A DNA stretch of 64,000 bases. Origin: Dryocola boscaweniae. Its GTDB lineage: Bacteria > Pseudomonadota > Gammaproteobacteria > Enterobacterales > Enterobacteriaceae. The stretch lies in NCBI RefSeq assembly GCF_025215095.1, contig NZ_JALHAP010000076.1, forward strand, positions 186,001 through 250,000, read 5' to 3'. Made by a program: the position numbers and the translations under genes. The notes beneath the pieces are model-generated. The model saw only the letters and a program-made list of their open reading frames with translations. It was not told the origin of the DNA and made no database searches. Position 1 is the stretch's first letter. Each line of letters begins with the position of its first letter. Shown one piece after another: positions 43,859 to 54,967 of this stretch.

Positions 43859-43985
43859 GTCGGGTGGCGCTAACGCTTACCCGACCTACGGGAACAGGCT
43901 TGTTGTTGTGGCGGATGGCGTTTCTCTTGCTCGACTAGTGCAACTGTTTAAATCGTAGGGTGCATAAGCGGCAGCGCCATCCACC
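43859..43985. repeat. REP-like palindromes after gltD
   Basis: One element at 43859-43885 (GTCGGGTGGCGC then GCTTACCCGAC) is followed by a degenerate copy near 43910-43935 (GCGGATGGCGTTTC) and an inverted one at 43955-43985 (GTAGGGTGCATAAGCG then GCGCCATCCACC). They belong to the same family as at 1933 and 4356. Confidence 0.65.
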
Positions 43986-43994
43986 AAATTATTC

Positions 43995-44025
43995 AGCCCG
44001 GAGGCGTTACCGCCGCCGGGCTTTT

Positions 44026-44028
<3 letters not shown>
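43995..44028 (+). terminator. intrinsic terminator between gltD and nanQ
   Basis: AGCCCGG and CCGGGCT form the outer stem and GGCG and CGCC the inner stem around TTAC, with a T run after. The genes on either side are convergent. Confidence 0.87.
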
Positions 44029-45367
<1,339 letters not shown>

Positions 45368-45371
<4 letters not shown>

Positions 45372-46858
45372 TTCACCGCCTTGTGGACCAATGCATTTTT
45401 GCTTCCTGAACGCACCGCGCCGCTAAAAGCTTTGCCGTCGATGGCGTCATGCGTGCGCAATGCTTCAGGATGGATCCAGCGCTGAATGCGCGATGGCATA
45501 TCCAGCCCGATGAGCAGGATGACAACAAAGGTCAGGCTGAACGAGAGCGAAGCCAGAGCGGTGCCTAAATCCAGACGCTGAGCAATGGTCGCGCCAATCA
45601 CCGGAGCCAGCGCGCCGCCAAGAGCGCCAACGTTATATGTGAAGCCCAGCCCTGCCGCTCGCTGTTCAGTATCGAAATAACCGCTGATTAATTTTGGCAA
45701 AATGCCGGAGATACCCTGGCCAAGCATTTGCTGGAAGAACAACAATAAGCCCAGCACCCAGATATTCCCGCCGCCGATAGCGAACACCGGGATTATCAAC
45801 AGTTGCGAAACCAGCAGGCTACAAACATAGGCTTTACGCGTGCCCAGCCAGTCACCGAGGAAACCGCCCACACAACAGCCAACCGCCGCGCCAAAGCCGC
45901 TAAAGAACAGCACATGGGCAACCGTCGTGGGATCGTAAGCCAGCTCAGACTTCAGATAAGTTGGCAACAGCGCCTGAATCGGCCATGAATAAAGGAAGGC
46001 GAAGAACACCACAACCATAAGCGTGACGCCCGTCGGCCAGCGTTTACCGCTGCTTTGCACCATAAAGCTAATGAATACGGCGGCGCAGATAAGACCCAGA
46101 ATAGCGATGATTGCCGCATTCCCTACATCGCCCGCAAAGCAGAAGTAGAGCGCTGTCGCGACCACGGCGGTCAGGCCCATATTAATCATTCGGTGTTCGC
46201 CACGGTAAAGGATATCAACCATGGTTCTGACCGGTTTTTTATCGGCGAATTTCTCGTGCCAGTCTTCCGCCTCCGGGATATTTTTACGCAGCCAGAGCGC
46301 GAAGATAATAGGCAGAATGCCGATGAAAAACAGCGCGCGCCAGCCCCATTCAGGCACCACGACGCTATAAACCTGTGCCGCCAGCACGGCCCCAACGGAA
46401 AAACCTGAAATTAAGAAACCGCTCGCCTTATTACGCAAATGCTTTGGCCAGCTTTCAATGACGTAGGTGGCGCTGGAGCCATATTCGCCAGCCATTCCCA
46501 TACCGATAACCAGGCGGGCAATAAACATGGTAGTAAAGCCCGGCGCGAAACCACAGGCCAGCGTACCGATAGAAAACAGGATGATGCTGGTGATCATGGC
46601 GAGTTTACGGCCGTAGCGATCGCCCATGGCGCCCAATACCAGCCCACCAAACCAGCGGGAAATAAACGCCGCGGAGATAAGGCTGGCGGCCTGGACGGTT
46701 GTCAGGCCAAATTCACTTTGTATTTCAGTTAACACTAACGCTATCAGGACAAAATCAAAACCATCCAGTAAGTAGCCAATCCAGGCTGCGGAAAATGCCT
46801 TCCATTGCGGCTTAGTGAGATGGCGATACCATGGCATCTGTTGGGCAGTGTTATTCAT
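45368..46858 (-). CDS. nanT: sialic acid MFS transporter NanT
   Basis: The 496-residue protein equals E. coli NanT in length. It is a proton-coupled major facilitator with 14 expected hydrophobic segments, including the extra central pair typical of NanT. The N-terminus [22 protein letters not shown] and the motif [19 protein letters not shown] (MFS motif A) are clear. The start at 46858 is chosen for alignment; an upstream in-frame reading would run from nanA's 3' end. It lies 88 bases after nanA and overlaps nanK. Confidence 0.95.
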
Positions 46859-46946
46859 AAAGCACTCCCGGCGCGGATTAATGCTAATCCGCCCTTTTGT
46901 TAGGTCTGATGAGGTTTGATGAATGCCGGTTTCCCGGCATCGTGTA

Positions 46947-47846
46947 TCAGAACGTTGCGCGTTCCGCCTGTAGCTCAGCCGCCAGCGTCTTGAGTTCCGG
47001 CAGGAATTGCTCATCCACCGGCGCAAAAGGCTTACGGCATAGTGGTACAGCGACGATATCCATGTAATGCAACAGCGTTTTCAGCCCGCGGAAGACCCCG
47101 ACTTTAATCAGCAGATCGATAACTTTGTTGCACTCGCTTTGCAGCCGCATTGCGCGCTGCACATCCCCTTCCTGTATCGCCTTTTTGATAGCCAGATAAC
47201 GCCAACCCATCACGTTGTAAGTACTGCCGATCCCTCCATCCGCGCCCGCCATCAGGCCGGAAGCAAAAATTTCGTCGTAACCGTTGTAGAGCACCAGATC
47301 GGGATGCGCACGGCGGATCTTTTCCATCTCGTACAGATCGCCGGAGGTTTGTTTAAGCGCGCCTACGCCGGGTAAATTGATAAGCGTTGCCACCTGATCC
47401 AGCGTCAGCTTTACGCCGCTTAAAGCTGGAATATTGTAGACCACCATCGGCAGGCCGCCGGATGCGTCAATCACCGCACGATAATGATCGCAATGCTCGT
47501 TAAAGCTAAACGGGTAGTAGAACGGCGTCACGGCGGAAACGGCGTCAAAGCCATAACGATGTGCCGCTCCTGCCAGCTTCTGGCTTTCCTGAGTGCTGAT
47601 TGCCCCTACGTGGGCGATTAGCGTTACCTTACCTTTTGCCTCTTCGGCAACGACTTCCAGCACCTGCTCGCGTTCCTGCGCATTTTGTAAAAACGCTTCT
47701 CCGGTAGAACCGCCGACATAAAGGCCATCTACGCCCTGCTCAATATTAAAGCGCACAAGACGGCGCAGGCTTTCTGTATCAACCTGCTGTTGTTGATTAA
47801 AGGGAGTCAGCAGCGCTGGCATTACACCCCGAAGATTCTGTGTCAT
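46947..47846 (-). CDS. nanA: N-acetylneuraminate lyase
   Basis: The 299-residue TIM-barrel aldolase cleaves sialic acid into ManNAc and pyruvate. The Schiff-base lysine is K165 ([10 protein letters not shown]), and the catalytic tyrosine is Y137 ([10 protein letters not shown]). The carboxylate-binding GGSTGE motif is at residues 45-50. It is the first gene of nanATK-nanQ and lies just downstream of a triple GGTATA operator. Confidence 0.96.
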   Translation of the reverse strand: MTQNLRGVMPALLTPFNQQQQVDTESLRRLVRFNIEQGVDGLYVGGSTGEAFLQNAQEREQVLEVVAEEAKGKVTLIAHVGAISTQESQKLAGAAHRYGFDAVSAVTPFYYPFSFNEHCDHYRAVIDASGGLPMVVYNIPALSGVKLTLDQVATLINLPGVGALKQTSGDLYEMEKIRRAHPDLVLYNGYDEIFASGLMAGADGGIGSTYNVMGWRYLAIKKAIQEGDVQRAMRLQSECNKVIDLLIKVGVFRGLKTLLHYMDIVAVPLCRKPFAPVDEQFLPELKTLAAELQAERATF

Positions 47847-47883
47847 AAACGCCTCTTTATTGTCTGGTTTTTAAACATAACGA

Positions 47884-47906
47884 TATACCTTTATACCTGT
47901 TATACC
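47884..47906 (-). promoter_or_regulatory. NanR operator (three GGTATA repeats)
   Basis: On the minus strand the sequence carries GGTATA three times in tandem with spacers of three and two bases (47901-47906, 47892-47897 and 47884-47889). This is the known binding pattern of NanR upstream of nanA in E. coli, and it sits 38 bases before the nanA ATG. Confidence 0.88.
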
Positions 47907-47945
47907 AGACTGAAAAGTAAACGCCATACGGCCAGAACGTCAGGA

Positions 47946-47961
47946 TGTGATCTTGTTCATA
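47946..47961. promoter_or_regulatory. candidate CRP site upstream of nanA
   Basis: TGTGA-TCTTGT-TCATA matches eight of ten key CRP positions. It is centred about 58 bases upstream of the NanR operator centre, which suits a class I activator position for the nanA promoter. Confidence 0.45.
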
Positions 47962-48025
47962 CGAAATAATTATGGTTGATCGGATGTTGCCGAAAGACGT
48001 GCGATAGATCGTAATTCAGCGAGCT

Positions 48026-48808
48026 CTATTTCTTCGTGCTGCGTTTGCGCGGCGCGGCGTAATAAGCGGCGAATACGCTTTTCAGATGGGCTTTTAGCGC
48101 GGCTTCCGCAGCATCGGGATCCCGTGCCTGGATCGCTTTGAGAATTTCAATATGCTGCTGATAGCTTACGTTGTTATGAGCGTGAAGCTCTTCCTGGGGA
48201 ACGGCAGGACGAGCCGCAATCAGCCAGTCCAGCAGAGCGACATGCACGGCCATAAAGATCGGATTTGCGGGGATTTCGGCCAGTTCGCGATGGAATTCGA
48301 TATCGGATCGAATAAAGAGTTCGTTGTCGTCCAGCGCCTGGCTATTCATTTCAAGCGCTTTACCGAGACGGGCAATCTGCTCATCAGTGGCAAATTCCGC
48401 CGCATAGCGCACCAGGCTGGATTCAAAAAACATCCTTAGCTGTTCGAAATGGGCAATACCGCCGGGACGAGAAAGGAAATCTTTCGCGACGCCAGACAGC
48501 TCTCCAATAATGGTATCTGCGGAAGGGCGGGAAACACGGGCGCGTTCGCCATTGCTGATTTGCACCAAACCTTTGCGCTTGAGGGCAGCCAGCGCTTCAC
48601 GAACAGAAGGACGCCCAACGTTGAAAAAGGCCATCAGTTCGCGCTCGGAAGGCAGTTGTTCGCCTTCAGCAAACTCGCGCCTGCGAATCATCTGCTCAAG
48701 TTCTTCCTCCACCATTTCCGAAAGCTTTTTACGCGCAAGCGGGCGACGGCGCATCGCATGCCCGATGGTTTCAGTCGTCTGGTCTGCCTGGTCGTCAAAT
48801 GTGCTCAT
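48026..48808 (-). CDS. nanR: GntR-family sialic acid regulator NanR
   Basis: The 260-residue repressor has the GntR winged helix ([46 protein letters not shown], about residues 33-80) preceded by the N-terminal extension typical of NanR, and an FCD effector domain ([24 protein letters not shown]). Neu5Ac relieves repression of the nan genes. It precedes nanA in the same direction, with the operator between. Confidence 0.95.
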   Translation of the reverse strand: MSTFDDQADQTTETIGHAMRRRPLARKKLSEMVEEELEQMIRRREFAEGEQLPSERELMAFFNVGRPSVREALAALKRKGLVQISNGERARVSRPSADTIIGELSGVAKDFLSRPGGIAHFEQLRMFFESSLVRYAAEFATDEQIARLGKALEMNSQALDDNELFIRSDIEFHRELAEIPANPIFMAVHVALLDWLIAARPAVPQEELHAHNNVSYQQHIEILKAIQARDPDAAEAALKAHLKSVFAAYYAAPRKRSTKK

Positions 48809-48920
48809 AGCGTCAGAAAAAGGCCGTTTTTAAGGGAAGAAAGCGAGAAATAATCTTCTGGATCATAACACAGCAATACCAGACTTACGAAAGAAGAGGC
48901 CCGCTGGCGCGGGCAATAAA

Positions 48921-48944
48921 AAAGCCAGTCATCAGACTGGCTTT
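48921..48944. terminator. terminator-type hairpin, first copy
   Basis: AAAGCCAGTC and GACTGGCTTT pair around ATCA. The same 24 bases recur at 49073-49096. This copy has a poor T run on the plus strand and an A/T-rich tail (TTTATTG) on the minus strand. Confidence 0.7.
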
Positions 48945-48954
48945 AGAGTGGTGT

Positions 48955-48988
48955 CAAACACCCGAAAAGCGTGGTTTTCGGGTGTTTG
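48955..48988. repeat. 14-bp perfect inverted repeat
   Basis: CAAACACCCGAAAA and TTTTCGGGTGTTTG are exact reverse complements around GCGTGG. It lies between the two copies of the GCCAGTC hairpin. No T run follows. Confidence 0.85.
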
Positions 48989-49071
48989 GGATAGACCAGA
49001 AGGCATAATCCTTTGTTTTTAAAAGTGCCTGCAAAGCAACTTTTAACCCTTGAGAACTATGTCAGCATACT

Positions 49072-49097
49072 AAAAGCCAGTCATCAGACTGGCTTTT
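49072..49097 (-). terminator. intrinsic terminator after sspB, second copy
   Basis: AAAAGCCAGTC and GACTGGCTTTT pair around ATCA. On the minus strand the stem is followed by TTTTA and lies four bases after the sspB stop. The plus strand also shows TTTTGTTTT after the stem, so it may work both ways. Confidence 0.85.
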
Positions 49098-49100
49098 GTT

Positions 49101-49595
49101 TTACTTCACTACGCGCAGAGCCGGACGGCCGCCACGCGGAGGAGGATCGTCATCCGGGCTATTGTCATCTTCTTCGTGATCCGGGCGATCGCCATCAATC
49201 ACCTGCATCATCATATCCGAATCGGATGTTGCTTGTTCATCATCGTTGTGGCTTTCAACGTCGTCATAACTGGTTTCTGGCTCGAACATAGTGCCAGCGC
49301 CATTTTCACGAGCGTAGATCGCCAGTACCGCCGCCATCGGAACAAATACCTGACGCGGCACACCGCCAAAGCGCGCATTAAAACGCACCTCGTTGTTGGC
49401 CAGCTCCAGGTTTCCTACCGCACGCGGCGCGATATTCAGGACAATTTGCCCGTCGCGCGCATATTCCATCGGTACATGCACGCCTGGCAATGTCACATCC
49501 ACAACCAGGTGCGGTGTGAGCTGGTTATCCAGTAGCCACTCGTAAAAAGCACGGAGCAGATAGGGACGACGCGGTGACAATTGCGACATATCCAT
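49101..49595 (-). CDS. sspB: ClpXP adaptor SspB
   Basis: The 164-residue protein delivers ssrA-tagged proteins and RseA fragments to ClpXP. The N-terminal substrate-binding domain (LSPRRPYLLRAFYEWLLDNQLTPHLVVDVTLPGV) is followed by an acidic, flexible linker and the C-terminal ClpX-binding tail RGGRPALRVVK, identical to E. coli. The ATG at 49595 is used; the next codon upstream is a TTG. It starts four bases after the sspA stop. Confidence 0.96.
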   Translation of the reverse strand: MDMSQLSPRRPYLLRAFYEWLLDNQLTPHLVVDVTLPGVHVPMEYARDGQIVLNIAPRAVGNLELANNEVRFNARFGGVPRQVFVPMAAVLAIYARENGAGTMFEPETSYDDVESHNDDEQATSDSDMMMQVIDGDRPDHEEDDNSPDDDPPPRGGRPALRVVK

Positions 49596-49598
49596 CAA

Positions 49599-50240
49599 TT
49601 AGCCTCGGGTCTGCAGACGCATTTCACGCTCAGGTTCGGTCAAAGAGGCGAGGAAGGAGTCACGCTCGAATACACGAGTCATATAGCCTTTCATCTCTTT
49701 AGAACCCGCGCCTGTCAACTCAATACCCATCTGCGGCAAACGCCACAGCAGCGGCGCCAGGTAGCAATCCACCAGGCTGAACTCGTCACTCAGGAAGAAA
49801 GGCTTTTGGGTAAAGACTGGCGCAATCGCCAGCAGTTCTTCACGCAACTGCTTACGAGCAGCGTCCGCTTCCTGTGCAGAACCGTTCATTACGGTGTTCA
49901 GCAGGGTGTACCAGTCTTTTTCGATGCGTTGCATGTACAGACGGCTTTCACCACGTGCCACAGGGTAAACCGGCATAAGTGGCGGATGCGGGAAACGCTC
50001 ATCAAGATATTCCATGATGATGCGGGATTCCCACAGGGTCAATTCGCGGTCAACCAGGGTCGGTACGCTGTGATTTGGGTTGAGGTCAATCAGATCCTGA
50101 GGCAGGTTATCCGTTTCCACATGCTCAATTTCAACGCTAACACCCTTTTCGGCCAGCACGATACGTACCTGATGGCTATAGATGTCAGTAGGACCGGAAA
50201 ACAGCGTCATCACCGAACGTTTGTTGGCAGCGACAGCCAT
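49599..50240 (-). CDS. sspA: stringent starvation protein A
   Basis: The 213-residue GST-fold protein binds RNA polymerase and affects stationary-phase and acid-stress transcription. It has the thioredoxin-like domain (MTLFSGPTDIYSHQVRIVLAEKG) and a helical C-terminal domain (SLVDCYLAPLLWRLPQMG). The conserved PHP surface loop near residue 85 is seen as FPHPPLMPVYP. The start MAVAANKRSVMTLF at 50240 follows GGAGGTTTTC. It is first in sspAB. Confidence 0.95.
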   Translation of the reverse strand: MAVAANKRSVMTLFSGPTDIYSHQVRIVLAEKGVSVEIEHVETDNLPQDLIDLNPNHSVPTLVDRELTLWESRIIMEYLDERFPHPPLMPVYPVARGESRLYMQRIEKDWYTLLNTVMNGSAQEADAARKQLREELLAIAPVFTQKPFFLSDEFSLVDCYLAPLLWRLPQMGIELTGAGSKEMKGYMTRVFERDSFLASLTEPEREMRLQTRG

Positions 50241-50559
50241 GAAAACCTCCAAGTTTATTCAGAAAATTACTGCTAATAGCCGCAAGCGGCGACTAACCTG
50301 ACTGTTTGTTACCCAATTCACTCGGACTTCCATCAGTCGCCAGAAAACGAGGCGAAAACAAACTGATGCCGACATTTGGGCAGAAAATTGGTTGATAGTT
50401 TACCAGATTTTACCGGTTTTGTGGGGAGCGAATCTGAAATTTGCGAAAAATCTAAGTTAGATCAAAGCGTTAAAATCAATAATATAAATTTCAGGCATAA
50501 AAAAACCCGGTGCAGGACCGGGTTTTTTGCCAATTGCCTTTCTGCGTAAGCAGAGACAA
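50241..50559 (-). other. sspA upstream region and rpsI 3' flank
   Basis: This 319-bp gap contains the rpsI terminator at 50500 and, downstream, an AT-rich stretch (about 50380-50480) that should hold the sspA promoter. I see no gene in it. Confidence 0.6.
50500..50528 (-). terminator. intrinsic terminator after rplM-rpsI
   Basis: AAAAAACCCGGT and ACCGGGTTTTTT pair around GCAGG, with T runs on both strands. It follows the rpsI stop by about 30 bases. Confidence 0.92.
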
Positions 50560-51443
<884 letters not shown>

Positions 51444-51621
51444 TTAAAATCAGTTGAGGTTCACGCGACATTGTCCAGCAAACCTACCCCTTCGAATAGC
51501 CTATGCCGGCACGACAAAAGTTTTGGGAAAAAACTTTGGTTGTAACGTGGGGTCGCAAGATTATAGAGAAGTCGCATCCAAAGATCGACCACAATTTACC
51601 TTTCCTGCCGCATATCAACAT

Positions 51622-52749
51622 TCAGGGCATATGCGACAAACGTAAATACTCCTCGCTTTGCATTTCCTGCAGGCGCGAAAGGCAGCGCTGGAACTCGAAT
51701 TTTAGCCTTTCACCTTGATAAATATTGAATAATGGCGCTTGTGCAGAAACCGCAAGCTTTACATGGCGTTCGTAAAATTCATCCACCAGGGCAATAAAAC
51801 GTCTGGCTTCGTTTTCATTCATCACCGTCATGACCGGAACGTTGAACAGCATAACCGTATGGAAGAGACGCGATAAGGCGATGTAATCATGCTGGCTGCG
51901 GGCATCCACACACAGCGTTGTGTAATCCACCGCCAGTGTTTGGTTCGCCGTGCCGAGTGTGGCAAGCGGGCGATGGTTAATTTCCAGCACCGGTTCGCCC
52001 TCTCGCGATATTCCCGCAAGCGCCGTATACAATTTCTCCATTTGCTGCGTGGTTTCTTCGTTGAGCGGAGAAAGCCAGAGATGCGCCTGCGTCAGCGTGC
52101 GCAAACGGTAATCAATGCCCGCATCCACATTCATTACGTCACAATGCCGTTTTATCGCTTCGATAGCGGGCATAAATCGCGAACGTTGCAGGCCGTTGCG
52201 ATAAAGCTCATCAGGTGGAATGTTCGAAGTGGCAACCAAAGTGATGCCGCGGGCAAACAGCGCTTTCATTAATGTGCCAAGCAGCATGGCGTCGGTAATG
52301 TCCGAAACAAAGAATTCGTCGAAGCACAGAATATCTGTTTCGGCTTTAAAACCATCTGCGACGATTTCAAGCGGATCGCTGTGCCCCTGCAACTGAGTAA
52401 GTTCTTCGTGCACGCGCAGCATAAAGCGGTGGAAGTGCAGCCGCATCTTGCGTCGGCCAGGTAAACTCTGAAAGAACAAATCCATAAGCCAGGTCTTGCC
52501 GCGCCCTACTCCGCCCCACATATACAGCCCGCGCACAGGTTCATTAGTGACTGGCGCGTTGCGTTTTCCGAGCAGCTTGCCAAACTTCGCCATCAATCCG
52601 CTGCCTTCAACTGGCGCAGAGTTTTTATTTGTAAGCTCATGATAAATAGCTTCAAGACGTGTTACGGCTTCACGCTGGACGTCATCGGGCTGGTAGCTGC
52701 CCGCAGCCAGAGCCTGTTGGTAGCGCGATGTGGGGGAGAGATTTTGCAT
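51622..52749 (-). CDS. zapE: cell division AFG1-family ATPase ZapE
   Basis: The 375-residue protein (YhcM) equals the E. coli length. Walker A is GGVGRGKT at residues 79-86 (LYMWGGVGRGKTWLMDLFF), and Walker B is DILCFDEFFVSD. ZapE acts at the Z ring late in division, mostly under low oxygen or heat. The gene is divergent from zapG, with 178 bp between them. Confidence 0.95.
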   Translation of the reverse strand: MQNLSPTSRYQQALAAGSYQPDDVQREAVTRLEAIYHELTNKNSAPVEGSGLMAKFGKLLGKRNAPVTNEPVRGLYMWGGVGRGKTWLMDLFFQSLPGRRKMRLHFHRFMLRVHEELTQLQGHSDPLEIVADGFKAETDILCFDEFFVSDITDAMLLGTLMKALFARGITLVATSNIPPDELYRNGLQRSRFMPAIEAIKRHCDVMNVDAGIDYRLRTLTQAHLWLSPLNEETTQQMEKLYTALAGISREGEPVLEINHRPLATLGTANQTLAVDYTTLCVDARSQHDYIALSRLFHTVMLFNVPVMTVMNENEARRFIALVDEFYERHVKLAVSAQAPLFNIYQGERLKFEFQRCLSRLQEMQSEEYLRLSHMP

Positions 52750-52927
52750 GGTATTATGGTGATCCCTTAAAAATCGTATTGCCGTTTACTGATGGTCTTT
52801 AAGTACGGATGTCGAAAAAAAGGTCGTTCTACCCTAAGCGATGCTGCGTCAGGATTCCACTTCTCTTAGGTTAGCGGTTATAGTGGCTACATTACCCTAC
52901 GGATTCACAAGATAACGGGAGAAGTTC

Positions 52928-53329
52928 ATGACCTGGGAATATGCGCTAATTGGGTTAGTTGTCGGGATTATCATTGGTGCCGTCGCTATGCGTTTTGGCA
53001 ACCGCAAATTGCGTCAGCAGCAGGCTTTACAGTATGAGCTTGAGAAAAACAAAGCGGAGCTTGAAGAATACCGCGAAGAGCTGGTCAGCCACTTTGCCCA
53101 CAGCGCGGAGCTGCTTGATAACATGGCGCACGACTATCGCCAGCTTTATCAGCATATGGCGAAAAGCTCCAGCAGCCTGTTGCCTGAGCTCTCAGCCGAA
53201 GCCAATCCTTTCCGCAACCGTCTGGCTGAGTCCGAAGCCGGTAACGATCAGGCACCGGTGCAAATGCCGCGCGACTATTCGGAAGGCGCGTCAGGATTAC
53301 TGCGTACCGAGCGTGCAAAACGCGATTAA
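52928..53329 (+). CDS. zapG: Z-ring associated membrane protein ZapG (YhcB)
   Basis: The 133-residue protein has an N-terminal membrane helix (YALIGLVVGIIIGAVAMRFG) followed by a coiled coil (RKLRQQQALQYELEKNKAELEEYREELVSHFAHSAELLDNMAHDYRQLYQHMAKSS in part). It is DUF1043/YhcB, which links cell division and envelope growth. GGGAGAAGTTC precedes the ATG. A hairpin with GGGGCACG arms lies downstream at 53354. Confidence 0.93.
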   Translation: MTWEYALIGLVVGIIIGAVAMRFGNRKLRQQQALQYELEKNKAELEEYREELVSHFAHSAELLDNMAHDYRQLYQHMAKSSSSLLPELSAEANPFRNRLAESEAGNDQAPVQMPRDYSEGASGLLRTERAKRD

Positions 53330-53353
53330 TCTCAGTTGTAAGATTTTTTTCCT

Positions 53354-53374
53354 GGGGCACGCGTTTCGTGCCCC
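53354..53374. repeat. hairpin between zapG and degQ
   Basis: GGGGCACG and CGTGCCCC pair around CGTTT. There is a T run before, but not after, the stem on the plus strand, so it is not a standard terminator for zapG. Confidence 0.6.
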
Positions 53375-53509
53375 AAATCTCCTCTCGCCACAGCTATCAT
53401 TTAATAATCTCTGCACATCCAACAACAACATTGTTACCCGGCTGATATTTCAATAACATCGGAGTGTTATCGGGTTTTCCTTTTTCCAGGTCACGAGAGC
53501 AAGCCATCA

Positions 53510-54880
53510 ATGAAGAAAAAAACACGGTTATTGAGTGCGTTAGCGTTAAGTGTCGGGTTAGCTCTGAGCGCATCACCTTTTGCAGTTGCCGCGATCCCTT
53601 CACAGGTTCCCGGCCAGGCTGCATTGCCAAGTCTGGCCCCGATGCTGGAAAAGGTTTTGCCTGCCGTGGTGAGCGTTCAGGTTGAAGGCACGGCTGCCGC
53701 ACCCACGCAAAAAGTCCCGGAAGAGTTTAAAAAATTCTTCGGCGATGACCTTCCTCCTTCTGAATCACAGCCTTTTGAGGGCCTGGGTTCCGGCGTGATT
53801 ATTAACGCAGCCAAAGGGTATGTGCTTACTAACAATCACGTGATAAGCCATGCAGAAAAAATCAGCGTACAGCTTAATGACGGGCGCGAGTTTGAGGCCA
53901 AATTAATTGGCGGCGACGATCAGAGCGATATCGCGCTTATTCAGTTGCAAAACGCGACAGGTCTTACGCAAATCGCCGTGGCCGACTCGGATAAATTGCG
54001 TGTGGGTGATTTCGCCGTTGCTGTTGGGAATCCATTTGGGCTTGGCCAAACCGCTACGTCAGGAATTGTCTCAGCTTTAGGCCGCAGCGGGCTAAATCTG
54101 GAAGGGCTGGAAAACTTTATTCAGACGGATGCTTCCATCAACCGGGGCAACTCCGGCGGCGCATTGCTTAACCTCAACGGTGAGCTGATTGGCATTAACA
54201 CCGCCATTCTCGCGCCGAGCGGCGGCAGCGTCGGTATTGGCTTTGCGATCCCGAGCAATATGGCTCAGACGCTGGCCAAACAACTGATGGAGTTCGGTGA
54301 AATCAAACGCGGCCTGCTGGGTATTAAAGGCACCGAAATGAGCGCCGATATTGCCAAAGCGTTTAATCTCACCACCCAGCGCGGTGCATTCGTCAGCGAA
54401 GTTCTGCCGCAGTCCGGATCGGCGAAAGCTGGCGTGAAGGCGGGCGATATCATTACCAGCCTCAACGGTAATCCGCTAAATAGCTTTGCGGAGCTGCGTG
54501 CAAAAATCGCCACCACAGAACCTGGTACGGTGGTGAAACTGGGCCTGCTGCGTGACGGTAAGCCGCTGGAAGTGAGCGTAACGCTTGATAAAAGCACCGC
54601 GTCATCGGCTAATGCAGAACTGATTATCCCTGCGCTTCAGGGGGCGTCGCTAAGCGATGGCCAGCTTAAAGACGGCGCTAAAGGCGTGAAGCTCGACAGC
54701 GTAGAAAAAGGCACGCCAGCCGCGCAAATTGGGCTGCATAAAGATGATGTAATCATTGGTATCAACCGTGAACGCATCCGCTCCATTGCGGAAATGCGTA
54801 AACTGCTGGAAAGCAAGCCGCCGGTAATCGCCCTGCACGTCGTGCGTGGCGAGGATAGCCTCTATTTGTTATTGCGTTAA
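53510..54880 (+). CDS. degQ: periplasmic serine endoprotease DegQ
   Basis: The 456-residue HtrA-family protease has a signal peptide (MKKKTRLLSALALSVGLALSASPFAVAA), a trypsin-like domain with triad H110 (TNNHVISHAE), D140 (DQSDIALIQL) and S215 (NRGNSGGALLN), and two PDZ domains. DegQ degrades and refolds misfolded periplasmic proteins as large cages. The LA loop is short, as in DegQ rather than DegP. degS follows after 87 bases, separated by a hairpin. Confidence 0.95.
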   Translation: MKKKTRLLSALALSVGLALSASPFAVAAIPSQVPGQAALPSLAPMLEKVLPAVVSVQVEGTAAAPTQKVPEEFKKFFGDDLPPSESQPFEGLGSGVIINAAKGYVLTNNHVISHAEKISVQLNDGREFEAKLIGGDDQSDIALIQLQNATGLTQIAVADSDKLRVGDFAVAVGNPFGLGQTATSGIVSALGRSGLNLEGLENFIQTDASINRGNSGGALLNLNGELIGINTAILAPSGGSVGIGFAIPSNMAQTLAKQLMEFGEIKRGLLGIKGTEMSADIAKAFNLTTQRGAFVSEVLPQSGSAKAGVKAGDIITSLNGNPLNSFAELRAKIATTEPGTVVKLGLLRDGKPLEVSVTLDKSTASSANAELIIPALQGASLSDGQLKDGAKGVKLDSVEKGTPAAQIGLHKDDVIIGINRERIRSIAEMRKLLESKPPVIALHVVRGEDSLYLLLR

Positions 54881-54889
54881 TTTGGTCAG

Positions 54890-54921
54890 TAATCGGACAT
54901 CGCGAGTGCGGTGTCCGATTA
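54890..54921. repeat. inverted repeat between degQ and degS
   Basis: TAATCGGACA and TGTCCGATTA are exact reverse complements around a 12-base loop. A T run is missing. It may attenuate read-through from degQ to degS or stabilise the degQ 3' end. Confidence 0.65.
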
Positions 54922-54967
54922 ACTCATGCTATTCTGCGTTCGTTTTCTCACTGACTGATTTAAACCC

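Noticed and set aside
46859-47026. 56-residue extension of NanT
   Set aside because: Comes from the nanA 3' end in another frame; NanT length and alignment support 46858.
49013-49291. 92-codon frame entering sspB from the other strand
   Set aside because: Reads through the terminator hairpin and then opposite the sspB coding region; not a gene.
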